DNA from: Ruminococcus flavefaciens
Lineage (GTDB): Bacteria; Bacillota; Clostridia; Oscillospirales; Ruminococcaceae
Length of the DNA: 64,000 nucleotides
Assembly (NCBI GenBank): GCA_015067005.1
Contig: SVNH01000010.1
Location: 1 to 64,000, forward strand
Direction of reading: 5' to 3'
This document shows, piece by piece, positions 50,825 to 58,848 of this stretch (position 1 is the first letter of the stretch; each line of letters starts with the position of its first letter). The translations under genes were made by a program, and so were the position numbers. The notes beneath the pieces were generated by a model, which had not been told where the DNA came from, did not search any database, and saw only the letters and a program-made list of their open reading frames with translations.

Positions 50825-50977
50825 ATCATTGTAGACAAAAACGCATGCGTGACCACACACCCACAAGGTCTCTGGCTGTACAGCTGTGGACCGCCAGCAC
50901 ATTCTGAAGTTCCATTAGCAGAGGAATGTGCAACTACAAGGAGGCAGCTTACAACTGCGTCTTTATATGCTGCCTCC
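50811..50977 (+). promoter_or_regulatory. Structured leader before the replication gene
   Basis: Contains GGGTGTGGT pairing with ACCACACACCC, and a perfect stem GGAGGCAGC (50940-50948) / GCTGCCTCC (50969-50977) directly ahead of the true GGAGG. The left arm repeats the Shine-Dalgarno sequence, so pairing may switch translation or transcription. Confidence 0.5.
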
Positions 50978-50995
50978 GAAGGAGGTGCTAGTAAC

Positions 50996-52363
50996 TTGAT
51001 TATCAAGTTAATAACAAACAGGCTCAAAGATGTACAGAGAATACAGGTAGCTGATCCTGATCATGCAGCGGACGAGATCGTTCCTGGAATCATTAAGAGT
51101 GGAATACTCTTTTACGACAACAGGACACCGGTCATAAAGATGCCACTGCATTATCAGCGGATAAAATCTGCTGACGAGGAGGCACTTATATTCAATTCAC
51201 TCGACGAAAAGTCGCAGCGAGTAGTGCCTTTCAAAGAAATCAAAGAAGCTACTAAACGTCTCTGTTACATTCCGGAGCTCCAGGTCGATTTGACTGAAGA
51301 ATTCTGGAAGGGCCAGATGCTGGTGAATCTGGTGCACGGAGTATATGACATCATGAAGCAGGAAATAGTTCCTGTACGTAATGATTACAAGTTCGATTAC
51401 TTCATAAACATCAGATACATACCGAAATGCACCTTGGAAGATGCGCCTACGTTCAAGCACTATATCGAAACGAGCGTAGGCATGGATCAGTATGAGTGTC
51501 TTATGAGGGTACTCGGTTACTGTATCAGCAGTCTTACCAAGGGACGCAAAGCATTTGCGGCCTACGGGATCGGCCGGACGGGCAAGAGCACCATTTTGAA
51601 TGTTCTCGAAGCAGTGATAGGCGGAGATCTGGTATCTCACGAACCGTTTCACACTATGTCTGGAGAGAGAGCCAAAGCTCACTATGAAGGCAAGCGTGTA
51701 AACATCAGCAGAGAGACATCTACGAAGCCGAATCGTAACGAGGAAAGCTTCAAAAGTCTTATCTCATGCGAGTACACTACAGGTTCTGAGAAGTATGAGA
51801 AACAGAAGGATTTCATTGCAACTCTGAGCTTTGTCTTTGCTGGCAATTCCGACATTGACTTCACATTCATGGATGATGCCATCCTCGATCGTCTGGTATA
51901 CATTATATTCAATAAGACGATACCAGAAGATGAGATTGACCTCGACCTGGAGGAGAAGCTGCTCGGAGAGAAGGATGTCATATTCAGTCTTGCTCTTGAT
52001 AGTCTGAAAGGACTTATCGAGGACAAGTACGATTTCAAGATGGCACCTATCGCTGAGGAACACATCAGACACCGCAGATATCTGATACATAGCGCTGAGA
52101 GCTTCATTGCTGAAAAATGCAAGATCTCAGACGAAGGTAAGGTATCGAAGGTGTCGCTCTATGCAGCGTATATGGCTTTTTGCAAGGCAAATGCGCTGAA
52201 AGCAGAAGGCAGAAACCGCTTTTATGACAAGGTCAGGAACTACGATGCATCTATCACTGATGGCAGAGCTCCTGACAGCGCTGGTAACAGCGTTCAGGGA
52301 TTTCATGGAATCTCTCTCATTGGAGGCGAGAGTCAGGTAACTGACGACGAATCTGATGAGTAA
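50996..52363 (+). CDS. D5/P4-type replication helicase of the mobile element
   Basis: About 455 residues. Superfamily 3-like helicase: Walker A YGIGRTGKSTILNVLEAV, Walker B near FVFAGNSDIDFTF (Asn sensor), and Arg in LDRLVYIIF. The N-terminal part (DLTEEFWKGQMLVNLVHGVYD) matches phage/plasmid primase-associated helicases. It probably supports replication of the excised circle. The TTG at 50996 has GGAGGTG 10 nt upstream; the long open frame from 50813 covers leader hairpins and is not used. Confidence 0.8.
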   Translation: MIIKLITNRLKDVQRIQVADPDHAADEIVPGIIKSGILFYDNRTPVIKMPLHYQRIKSADEEALIFNSLDEKSQRVVPFKEIKEATKRLCYIPELQVDLTEEFWKGQMLVNLVHGVYDIMKQEIVPVRNDYKFDYFINIRYIPKCTLEDAPTFKHYIETSVGMDQYECLMRVLGYCISSLTKGRKAFAAYGIGRTGKSTILNVLEAVIGGDLVSHEPFHTMSGERAKAHYEGKRVNISRETSTKPNRNEESFKSLISCEYTTGSEKYEKQKDFIATLSFVFAGNSDIDFTFMDDAILDRLVYIIFNKTIPEDEIDLDLEEKLLGEKDVIFSLALDSLKGLIEDKYDFKMAPIAEEHIRHRRYLIHSAESFIAEKCKISDEGKVSKVSLYAAYMAFCKANALKAEGRNRFYDKVRNYDASITDGRAPDSAGNSVQGFHGISLIGGESQVTDDESDE

Positions 52364-52378
52364 CAACAATGCTTATAT

Positions 52379-52398
52379 CCTGGGGCTTCGGCCCCGGG
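52379..52398 (+). terminator. Hairpin after the replication gene
   Basis: CTGGGGC-TTCG-GCCCCGGG stem with a UUCG tetraloop, without a strong T run. Confidence 0.5.
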
Positions 52399-52512
52399 GT
52401 GTAGGTAATCAGACGTCCATGCCGTGAGGTGTAGGAGAAAACAAATTACGTGGGAAAGAACGGTACAAGATTAGCGACCGTACCCACAATTACACGCAAG
52501 GAGATTGTTATA

Positions 52513-52863
52513 ATGATTAACAATAAAATGGATGCAGAGATCAAAATTCGCTGCTCAAAATCAGAAAAGGAACTCTTGAAAAAGAGTGTAGAAGAGATAG
52601 GTATCAGCATGAGCGACTTTGTGCGCCCGCTCATATTCGGCAAGGAGAAGCTGGTGCTTCTCTCGGAAGGAGCAGATATAGCAAAGGCGCTGTTTCTGAT
52701 TCACAATGACCTTGAATACTTCCGTAACAACGGCGGTATTCCAGAAGAATCAATTGAAGCTCTTACGTGTGCATTATATGATGTATCCACACAGCTGAAT
52801 ATAGTAGCTTCAAAGCTGTCTGATATTCATGCAGATTGCGAGGAGGTTGGTTCAGATGAATAA
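52513..52863 (+). CDS. MobC-like relaxosome protein
   Basis: About 116 residues. An N-terminal ribbon-helix-helix-like segment (AEIKIRCSKSEKELLKKS, GISMSDFVRPLIFG) is followed by a helical tail, as in MobC/relaxosome accessory proteins that help the relaxase at oriT. AAGGAG lies 9 nt before the ATG at 52513. It overlaps the relaxase gene by 8 bp, so the two are coupled. Confidence 0.8.
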   Translation: MINNKMDAEIKIRCSKSEKELLKKSVEEIGISMSDFVRPLIFGKEKLVLLSEGADIAKALFLIHNDLEYFRNNGGIPEESIEALTCALYDVSTQLNIVASKLSDIHADCEEVGSDE

Positions 52864-54025
52864 ACTCAACGCAGTTGTTGCTGTTCTCAAGTTTATAAAC
52901 GGACGTAACGACAGCAAGGAATATTTGCAGGGAGTATGTGATTATATAACAGACCCTGCAAAGACCGATAACGGAAATCTTGTGGCAACACAAGGATGTT
53001 CTAAAAAACATCCTCTTGAAGATATGCTGCGCAATAAGCTCTTGCATAACAAGACACATGGCAAGCAGGGTGAGCACTTTGTACTTGCTTTAGCGCCATG
53101 CGGTGAAAATAAGTCACCTTTAGAGGTGCTCAGTGTTGTCAAAGAGATTGTGGCAACAGTTTATCCTGAGAATATAGCGATTATCGCCGGTCACACAGAC
53201 AGCAAGTATTTGCATTTTCATGTTGCACTTGATGCTGTTAATGCTGTAACAGGCCGTAAATTCTCACAAAGTCCTGCTGACCTCAACAGAGTTAAGCAGA
53301 AGGCAAACAACATCCTCAAGAAGCATGGCTTTGAGATAATCACAGCTAGTGCCAACGAGTTTGTTGACCATACTGATTACTCAAAGGAAGTAAGCTACGA
53401 CTTTCTTGAACTGGACGAGTCTCAGTTCATAACGAAAGAAGAACTCAAGGAAATCGGTGACTATACAAAAGGAGTCGATCTGAACAGTACATACAAACCG
53501 ATATATCAGTTGCCAAGCAGGCACTGGTATAATACGAATAACATAGGAGGTAATACAATGTATACTAACAACAATTATCCGGCTTTCCCTCAGCAGACAC
53601 AGAATTATCCTACTCCCACAGTTGAGGGGGTTCCCGCAACCACACTTATGAACAATAGCGTTCAGGACTTACCTGCGCCTGCGTCAGCAGTTGAGGCTAT
53701 GCCTGTAACTGTCGAAACAGCGGGAAACAGCTATCCTACCACAAGTGTCGTTACTGGTCCCACATTTCGTATCAATGGTACGACCGATTCTAACTTTGCA
53801 GCACTTGGTGAACTTGTTGAGCAGACTTCTGCATTCGCACAGGAGCATCAGCGCGATGCTGCTAATCTTGCCCTTGCTATGAATCAGCACGCTCAGCAGA
53901 GTGGTTATCCGTCAAACGTAGCGGTCTATGCAGGGCCTATCTTTGATATTGATTTGACTACGCCGTCTCGTGAATACGACGATTACTACGAATACCCCGA
54001 CGGTGACTACGGCGCATATAAGTAA
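52856..54025 (+). CDS. Relaxase of the mobilizable element
   Basis: About 389 residues. The N-terminal 200 residues form the nicking domain: YITDPAKTDN, HFVLALAP, and HTDSKYLHFHVALDAVN with the metal-binding His-x-His, as in MOBP-type relaxases. Residues about 235-389 are Asn/Pro/Thr-rich and probably disordered. Inside the frame AGGAGG precedes an in-frame ATG at 53558 by 7 nt, so a separate C-terminal product of about 155 residues is possible. ATG 52856 has GGAGG upstream. Confidence 0.85.
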   Translation: MNKLNAVVAVLKFINGRNDSKEYLQGVCDYITDPAKTDNGNLVATQGCSKKHPLEDMLRNKLLHNKTHGKQGEHFVLALAPCGENKSPLEVLSVVKEIVATVYPENIAIIAGHTDSKYLHFHVALDAVNAVTGRKFSQSPADLNRVKQKANNILKKHGFEIITASANEFVDHTDYSKEVSYDFLELDESQFITKEELKEIGDYTKGVDLNSTYKPIYQLPSRHWYNTNNIGGNTMYTNNNYPAFPQQTQNYPTPTVEGVPATTLMNNSVQDLPAPASAVEAMPVTVETAGNSYPTTSVVTGPTFRINGTTDSNFAALGELVEQTSAFAQEHQRDAANLALAMNQHAQQSGYPSNVAVYAGPIFDIDLTTPSREYDDYYEYPDGDYGAYK

Positions 54026-54033
54026 TCTACTGT

Positions 54034-54051
54034 GGCTCCCTTCGGGGAGCC
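54034..54051 (+). terminator. Hairpin after the relaxase gene
   Basis: GGCTCCC-TTCG-GGGAGCC stem, with no clear T run. Confidence 0.5.
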
Positions 54052-54126
54052 GACTCCTACATCTATTATATCCGAATCACTGGAGCAGGTCAATAGCACT
54101 GCCAATAAATATAAGGAGGAATTTCC

Positions 54127-54414
54127 ATGACACCGGAAAGAAAAACAGAGCTTGCTAAACAGCTCGTTGCGATCATTTTTGAACTTACATCAGCCGGAGA
54201 GATGCCGTCAGATGTAATGCCTGTACAGCAGCCCAAGAAACCTGTTGAGATGCTCACGCTCAAGGAGAGCTTAGATATCGTACCAGGTTTGTCGATGCAT
54301 ACACTTCGCCAGCTTGTTCTTCAGGGCAAGATAAAAAGCGTGAGATGTGGTGCGGGCGTTCGCGGAAAGATTCTTATAGCAAAAAACGAACTCTTAAGCT
54401 ACTTTGAATCATGA
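54127..54414 (+). CDS. xis: Excisionase-like DNA-binding protein
   Basis: 95 residues. The C-terminal 55 residues are a MerR/excisionase-type HTH: MLTLKESLDIVPGLSMHTLRQLV, then GKIKSVRCGAGVRGKILIAKNELLSYFES. It precedes the integrase by about 50 bp, with a GCCTGCC-GAAA-GGCAGG hairpin in between. It should direct the integrase towards excision. Confidence 0.83.
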   Translation: MTPERKTELAKQLVAIIFELTSAGEMPSDVMPVQQPKKPVEMLTLKESLDIVPGLSMHTLRQLVLQGKIKSVRCGAGVRGKILIAKNELLSYFES

Positions 54415-54466
54415 AATAATGTGGCCTGCCGAAAGGCAGGTCATATTTATCTTTGGAGGGAAATAT

Positions 54467-55651
54467 ATGGCTACAATACAGAAGCGCGGCAACAGCTACC
54501 TCATCAGAGTGAGCTGCGGCTACGATATATATGGTAATCACAAGGAACAGTCCATGACATGGAAGCCTGAGGAGGGCATGAGCAAGAAACAGGTCGAAAA
54601 GGAACTGAACAGGCAGGCGGTAATGTTCGAGGAAGCGGTCAACCACGGCTACAAGGCTTCGGCTATGAAGTTCCAGGAGCTTGCGGAGGAATGGTTCGAG
54701 AGCTACGCAAAGAATACTCTCAGAAGCACTACATATGAGCGTATGCTCCAGCTCACGCACCGTGTATACCCTGCTATCGGTCATCTGCGTATCGACAAGA
54801 TCACAGCAAGGCAGTTGCAGAGCTTTGTGAACTCTCTCGCCAAAGAGGGGGCAAACGAAAAGACGGGTAAGCCCCTCGCACCGAAAACGATCCGTCACTA
54901 CCTGAGCTTTATTTCAGATGTATTCAGCTATGCCGTCCGTATGGACTTGATATCAGACAATCCTTGCAGGAAAGTAACTATCCCGAAAGGGGAGGTCAAG
55001 GAAAAGCCTATCTACTCACAGGAAGAGATGGCACATCTGCTTACTGCTATCAACGGTGAGCCTCTGAAGTATAAGGCGTTCTTCTTTCTGATAGCTTACA
55101 GTGGATTCAGAAGAAGCGAAATGCTCGGTCTTGAATGGAAGGATATTGATTTTGAGAACAATATCATTACCGTTAAGCGTACCTCGAATTATACCGCAGA
55201 GCGTGGTATATATACCGACACCACAAAAACTAAACGCTCTCAGCGTGTTTTGAAAATATCCCCGTATATAATGGATATACTGAAGGAATATAAGCTGGAG
55301 CAGGACGAAGAGGCTTTAAGGATTGGAAGCAAGTGGGTGGGGAGCGACAGGCTGTTTGTCAAGTGGGACGGTAGTCCCATGAATAATCAGACTCCTTACG
55401 GCTGGCTGAAGGAGTTCTGCGAGAAGAATGATATGCCTTTCTACGGTATACATAGTTTCAGACACTTTGCGGCAAGTTCGCTTATTTCAGCAGGTCTTGA
55501 TGTTACAACAGTTTCAGGAGCGTTAGGTCACTGTAACTCAGGAACCACTTTGAATGTATACTCGCATATGTTTCAGAACGCACAGGCGAAGGTATCGGAA
55601 GCAATGGACAAAGCCTTTGCCTTTCTGCCGCAGAAGGAGGATACGGAATAA
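54467..55651 (+). CDS. int: Tyrosine integrase
   Basis: About 394 residues. N-terminal arm-binding AP2-like domain (MATIQKRGNSYLIRVSCGYD), SAM-like core-binding domain to about 165, and a catalytic domain with Arg in YSGFRRSEMLGLEW, Lys near KRTSNYT, HSFRH, GHCNSGTT and the nucleophilic Tyr in LNVYSHM. The ATG at 54467 has GGAGGG upstream. It lies 250 bp from the tRNA-Glu it probably uses as attB. Confidence 0.93.
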   Translation: MATIQKRGNSYLIRVSCGYDIYGNHKEQSMTWKPEEGMSKKQVEKELNRQAVMFEEAVNHGYKASAMKFQELAEEWFESYAKNTLRSTTYERMLQLTHRVYPAIGHLRIDKITARQLQSFVNSLAKEGANEKTGKPLAPKTIRHYLSFISDVFSYAVRMDLISDNPCRKVTIPKGEVKEKPIYSQEEMAHLLTAINGEPLKYKAFFFLIAYSGFRRSEMLGLEWKDIDFENNIITVKRTSNYTAERGIYTDTTKTKRSQRVLKISPYIMDILKEYKLEQDEEALRIGSKWVGSDRLFVKWDGSPMNNQTPYGWLKEFCEKNDMPFYGIHSFRHFAASSLISAGLDVTTVSGALGHCNSGTTLNVYSHMFQNAQAKVSEAMDKAFAFLPQKEDTE

Positions 55652-55683
55652 GAATAATACTATGAAGGTATAGTATAAGAATA

Positions 55684-55730
55684 AGCTCGCTGACATCTGA
55701 TGAAATAACAGACAGCGAGCTATTTTTTTT
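55684..55730 (+). terminator. Terminator after the integrase gene
   Basis: AGCTCGCTG / CAGCGAGCT stem followed by eight T's. Confidence 0.9.
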
Positions 55731-55813
55731 AGTAAAAGCTAAATGAATAATATTCACTATTATGCATTAGAGATAATGTAAAAAAGCGAGGCTTATACGC
55801 TGAAAAATTTGCG

Positions 55814-55835
55814 TAGCGTACAAATAGCGTACAAA
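55814..55835. repeat. Tandem 11-bp repeats, probable integrase arm sites
   Basis: TAGCGTACAAA twice in direct tandem, 65 bp from the tRNA end. This is the position where arm-type sites of tyrosine integrases usually lie. Confidence 0.6.
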
Positions 55836-55840
55836 CTCAT

Positions 55841-55891
55841 TTTTTAGAAAAAAAGAAAACCCACAAACGGCTATTCTAAGCCATCTGTGGG
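55841..55891 (-). terminator. Terminator downstream of tRNA-Glu
   Basis: CCCACAGATGGCT...AGCCGTTTGTGGG on the minus strand, followed by a T-rich run. It ends the tRNA-Met-tRNA-Glu transcript. Confidence 0.8.
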
Positions 55892-55900
55892 ATTGCAAAA

Positions 55901-55975
55901 TGGTGACCCGTACGGGAATTGAACCCATGATTCCGCCGTGAAAGGGCGATGTCTTAACCTCTTGACCAACGGGCC
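55901..55975 (-). tRNA. tRNA-Glu (TTC), integration site
   Basis: Anticodon loop CTTTCAC (TTC), acceptor GGCCCGT / ACGGGTC, encoded CCA. Its last 23 bp (55901-55923) recur at 29779-29801, so the gene is rebuilt at the right end of an integrated element. Confidence 0.95.
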
Positions 55976-55980
55976 TTAGT

Positions 55981-56057
55981 TGGTAGCGGCAGTAGGATTT
56001 GAACCAACGACCAATCGGGTATGAACCGAGTACTCTAGCCAACTGAGCTATGCCGCC
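55981..56057 (-). tRNA. tRNA-Met (CAT)
   Basis: Anticodon loop TTCATAC, acceptor GGCGGCA / TGCCGCT with a full 1-72 pairing apart from a G-T, T-loop TTCAAATC, encoded CCA. It looks like elongator Met; tRNA-Ile2 with modified CAT cannot be excluded. It lies 5 bp upstream of tRNA-Glu. Confidence 0.92.
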
Positions 56058-56437
56058 ATTGATGAGTCGTAGGACACACCTGCGACTTAATTATTATATA
56101 TCAAATCGCAAAGAAAGTCAAGTACAAAATCAAAAAAAGGCAAAAAACGTGAAGTTGTATTATGCCGGCAATATTTTTGCAGATGTAATTGGTCAAAACG
56201 CACAACCCAATAACTTTACTTAAATAATGTAACATATCAGATAGAATAATACTAAACAAGTCACTGAATCCCAAATGTATACAATAATTTTTATACTCAA
56301 ACTACCTCTTGTAAAATCGGCAAAAGTATTACAAAGTGTAATACACATAAATCTTAGAGGAAGCACGATACAAGCGTTGAAATATAGTTAACTGGCACAA
56401 AAACATAGTTTTTTTTCTGAAACTTATTCACATTCTC

Positions 56438-56466
56438 TTGACAAAAAAATCTGCGTATAATATACT
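56438..56466 (+). promoter_or_regulatory. Promoter of pseudopilin gene 1
   Basis: TTGACA (56438-56443), 17 nt, TATACT (56461-56466). The rest of 56058-56505 is AT-rich and shows no gene. Confidence 0.72.
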
Positions 56467-56511
56467 AATAGTAAGCATAATCGCAGATAATTCTTAATAG
56501 GGGGAATGATT

Positions 56512-57099
56512 ATGAAACGAAAAGGACTAAAAGGCTTCACTCTTATCGAGATCATTGTTGTTATTGCAATTCTCGGCATTCTTATGGCAATTCTCATACC
56601 ATCAGCAATAGGCTATGTTAGAAAAGCAAGAAAAACACACGATATGTCAAGCGGAAAGCATATCGCTACGGAAGTTGCAAGTCTGCTCTCAAACAAAGAC
56701 GATGCAAACAAGTCATTTTATCACTCTTCAGCGCAAACAAAGTCACCGCAATGGTACAAGACCGATCCGGTGACAGGTGATAACTACTATCTTATACCGG
56801 TAGCAGTAGTAAACGGCGGTCCCGGATGTTCAGGTAATTACTTTAACTGGACTCCTTACGAAAGCGAATATCAAGACTTTGCCGATCTGCTCAACGCGGA
56901 AATGATGGATTCAGACGGTGACGTTGACATTGAGATCAAATACCAGCCTAAAGACGCTGCAAAAGAATTGAACCGCTGGTTTATCTGTTACAGACAGGAT
57001 AAGCAGTCAGAAATAGAGATCTGGGTAGGTGACGGAAGCAGTCAGAGCTGGGGCAAGGGCGAACCTATGTACCGAGTATATCCTAAGCCGGCTTATTGA
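56512..57099 (+). CDS. Pseudopilin-like protein 1
   Basis: About 195 residues. Prepilin N terminus MKRKGLKGFTLIEIIVVIAI: short basic leader, cleavage after Gly8, Phe1 and Glu5 of the mature form, then a hydrophobic helix to about residue 30. The globular part ends with RWFICYRQDKQSEIEIWVGD and PMYRVYP, shared with the next gene. GGGGG lies 7 nt before the ATG at 56512. Such proteins build type II secretion or type IV pilus-like fibres, but no peptidase, ATPase or assembly gene is in the window. Confidence 0.85.
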   Translation: MKRKGLKGFTLIEIIVVIAILGILMAILIPSAIGYVRKARKTHDMSSGKHIATEVASLLSNKDDANKSFYHSSAQTKSPQWYKTDPVTGDNYYLIPVAVVNGGPGCSGNYFNWTPYESEYQDFADLLNAEMMDSDGDVDIEIKYQPKDAAKELNRWFICYRQDKQSEIEIWVGDGSSQSWGKGEPMYRVYPKPAY

Positions 57100-57159
57100 T
57101 AAAATACACAAAAATTGCCTATCATAGTTGATACTAAATGTAAACTTTCTGTGATTTCA

Positions 57160-57188
57160 TTGACATCATCCTATACCTATGGTATACT
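57160..57188 (+). promoter_or_regulatory. Promoter of pseudopilin gene 2
   Basis: TTGACA (57160-57165), 17 nt, TATACT (57183-57188). It has the same hexamers and spacing as the promoter of gene 1. Confidence 0.72.
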
Positions 57189-57241
57189 ATAATTAGTTCA
57201 ATTGATCATTGGCTAATGAACAGATGAAGGGATGATGAAGT

Positions 57242-57889
57242 ATGAAAAAGAATAAACTGAAAGGCTTTACTCTTATCGAGATAATTGTTGTTATTGCGAT
57301 CCTCGGCATACTTATGGCTATTCTTGTTCCTTCATTCATTGGTTACCTTAGAAGAGCCAAAAGGACTTCGGATATTGCATCCGCAAAAGAGATACACAAC
57401 AATGTTAACCATATCATTACAGAAAACAAACCTATCACATGGTACAGCAGTTCAAGAAAATCCAATGTTAAGACTAACGCGATGCAGTCATTCTATTCAA
57501 AAAGCGGTTCAAGCTACAAGAATATTGCAAGAGGCGGCAATTCAAAATTCAACAAGATAGACGAAAACGGTGAGCCTTATACTATAATGCCGGTCGCAGT
57601 TCTTGATGCTACTACCGATTCCAAGTGGAAAAACATAGATCAGGAACAGATACCTTTCGTTGAGGAGCTTAACGCTCAGATGTGCGGAAGTTCCGGCACT
57701 ATTGAGATACCGATAAAGTATGAGCCTAAGGACGATAAAGAAGGTCTCGACAGATGGTTCATCTGCTATCGTGTGGACGATCCTTCACGCATAGAGATAT
57801 GGGTAGGAGTAAAATACGGCAGAAACAGCGGCGATACCGGCGGAAGCGGTACACCTATGTACAGAGTATATCCAAACGCTGTTTACTGA
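57242..57889 (+). CDS. Pseudopilin-like protein 2
   Basis: 215 residues, paralogue of the preceding gene: MKKNKLKGFTLIEIIVVIAI, then a diverged middle (Ser/Lys-rich, 60-130) and a conserved end (LDRWFICYRVDDPSRIEIWVG, GTPMYRVYP). A separate promoter allows independent control, and a strong terminator follows. It is probably exposed outside the membrane after prepilin processing. Confidence 0.85.
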   Translation: MKKNKLKGFTLIEIIVVIAILGILMAILVPSFIGYLRRAKRTSDIASAKEIHNNVNHIITENKPITWYSSSRKSNVKTNAMQSFYSKSGSSYKNIARGGNSKFNKIDENGEPYTIMPVAVLDATTDSKWKNIDQEQIPFVEELNAQMCGSSGTIEIPIKYEPKDDKEGLDRWFICYRVDDPSRIEIWVGVKYGRNSGDTGGSGTPMYRVYPNAVY

Positions 57890-57917
57890 TGATGTAAAAT
57901 TGCAAATAAAAATGATC

Positions 57918-57949
57918 GCGGTCAGACTGCAAAGTCTGACCGCTTTTTT
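57918..57949. terminator. Terminator between pseudopilin 2 and spoVAE
   Basis: GCGGTCAGACT-GCAA-AGTCTGACCGC followed by seven T's. It serves the plus strand and perhaps also the convergent spoVAE gene. Confidence 0.92.
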
Positions 57950-58310
57950 AGTCTTTATCGCGCTGAGGGAATATCGCAGCTGCACTGAGTCCGAATGCAA
58001 GTGCAGCTGTAATGCCGCCGGCAGCAGCTGTAAATCCTCCGGTGAATATACCTGCTGCACCGTCTTCACTTATTGCTTTGCGTACCCCTTCGGCAAGAAG
58101 ATGTCCGAAGCCTGTGAGCGGAACTGTTGCTCCTGCTCCCGCAAAATCTATCAATGGCTGATAAATTCCAAGTGCAGAAAGTATTACTCCTGTCACAACA
58201 TACCCTGTAAGTATCCTTGCAGGTGTATAATTTGTTCTGTCGATAAGAAGCTGCCCCACCGCACAGAGTGCTCCGCCCACCGCGAATGCTTTTAATATTT
58301 CCGTGAACAT
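57948..58310 (-). CDS. spoVAE: Stage V sporulation protein AE
   Basis: 120 residues with three or four hydrophobic helices; GALCAVGQLLIDRTNYTPARILTGYV and PLTGFGHLLAEGV are typical of SpoVAE(b). SpoVA proteins form the dipicolinic acid channel in the spore inner membrane. It is separated from spoVAD (60947-61960) by mazF, hydF and exonuclease III, whereas spoVAC-AD-AEb are usually contiguous; no spoVAC is in the window. Confidence 0.88.
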   Translation of the reverse strand: MFTEILKAFAVGGALCAVGQLLIDRTNYTPARILTGYVVTGVILSALGIYQPLIDFAGAGATVPLTGFGHLLAEGVRKAISEDGAAGIFTGGFTAAAGGITAALAFGLSAAAIFPQRDKD

Positions 58311-58328
58311 TTTATGCTCCTTTCATAA

Positions 58329-58676
58329 TCATATCTCAAGACCGAAGCTTATCGAGAGCGCTGTATTCACTTTATTCATAGAACGCAGATCAAGCTCGCC
58401 CATTTTGTCCTTGAGACGTTTTTTGTCTATTGTACGTATTTGCTCAAGCAGAACGATGCTGTCCTTTGCAAGTCCGCACTTATCAGCCTGCACCTCTATA
58501 TGCGTCGGGAGGTGACTTTTATCACGCTGACTTGTAATTGCTGCTGCGATAACTGTCGGACTATGCTTGTTTCCAACATCATTCTGAACAATAAGTACAG
58601 GTCTTACGCCGCCCTGCTCCGAACCCACTACTGGGCTGAGGTCGGCATAATATATTTCTCCTCTTTTTACCGGCAT
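58329..58676 (-). CDS. ndoA: MazF/EndoA-type mRNA interferase
   Basis: About 115 residues. [33 protein letters not shown] is the hallmark N-terminal part with the catalytic Arg, and AAAITSQ the second motif. It is very similar to Bacillus EndoA. A paired antitoxin would be expected upstream, but no short RHH gene lies next to it here; hydF is the neighbour, so the antitoxin must be elsewhere or absent. The ATG at 58676 is 9 nt after GGAG. Confidence 0.88.
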   Translation of the reverse strand: MPVKRGEIYYADLSPVVGSEQGGVRPVLIVQNDVGNKHSPTVIAAAITSQRDKSHLPTHIEVQADKCGLAKDSIVLLEQIRTIDKKRLKDKMGELDLRSMNKVNTALSISFGLEI

Positions 58677-58802
58677 TGTCATTATCTCCTGAATTGTATT
58701 TTTTCTTTGCTGATAGTATTATTGACCTTTCGGCTTAGTTTATACAACTTCAGTTTATTATATGCTGTTCAGAGGATATTGCTATCAGGAAGGCAAAGCA
58801 AA

Positions 58803-58839
58803 ATCAGGACGCAGAAGGGAGTTACCTCTGCGTCCTGAT
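58803..58839 (-). terminator. Terminator after hydF
   Basis: ATCAGGACGCAGA / TCTGCGTCCTGAT perfect 13-bp stem with TTTT on the minus strand. Confidence 0.9.
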
Positions 58840-58848
58840 AAAATATCA

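Noticed and set aside
50813..50995. Upstream extension of the replication protein from GTG 50813
   Set aside because: The interval contains the -10 edge, long hairpins and a low-quality peptide; the TTG at 50996 has a strong ribosome site and the family similarity begins after it.
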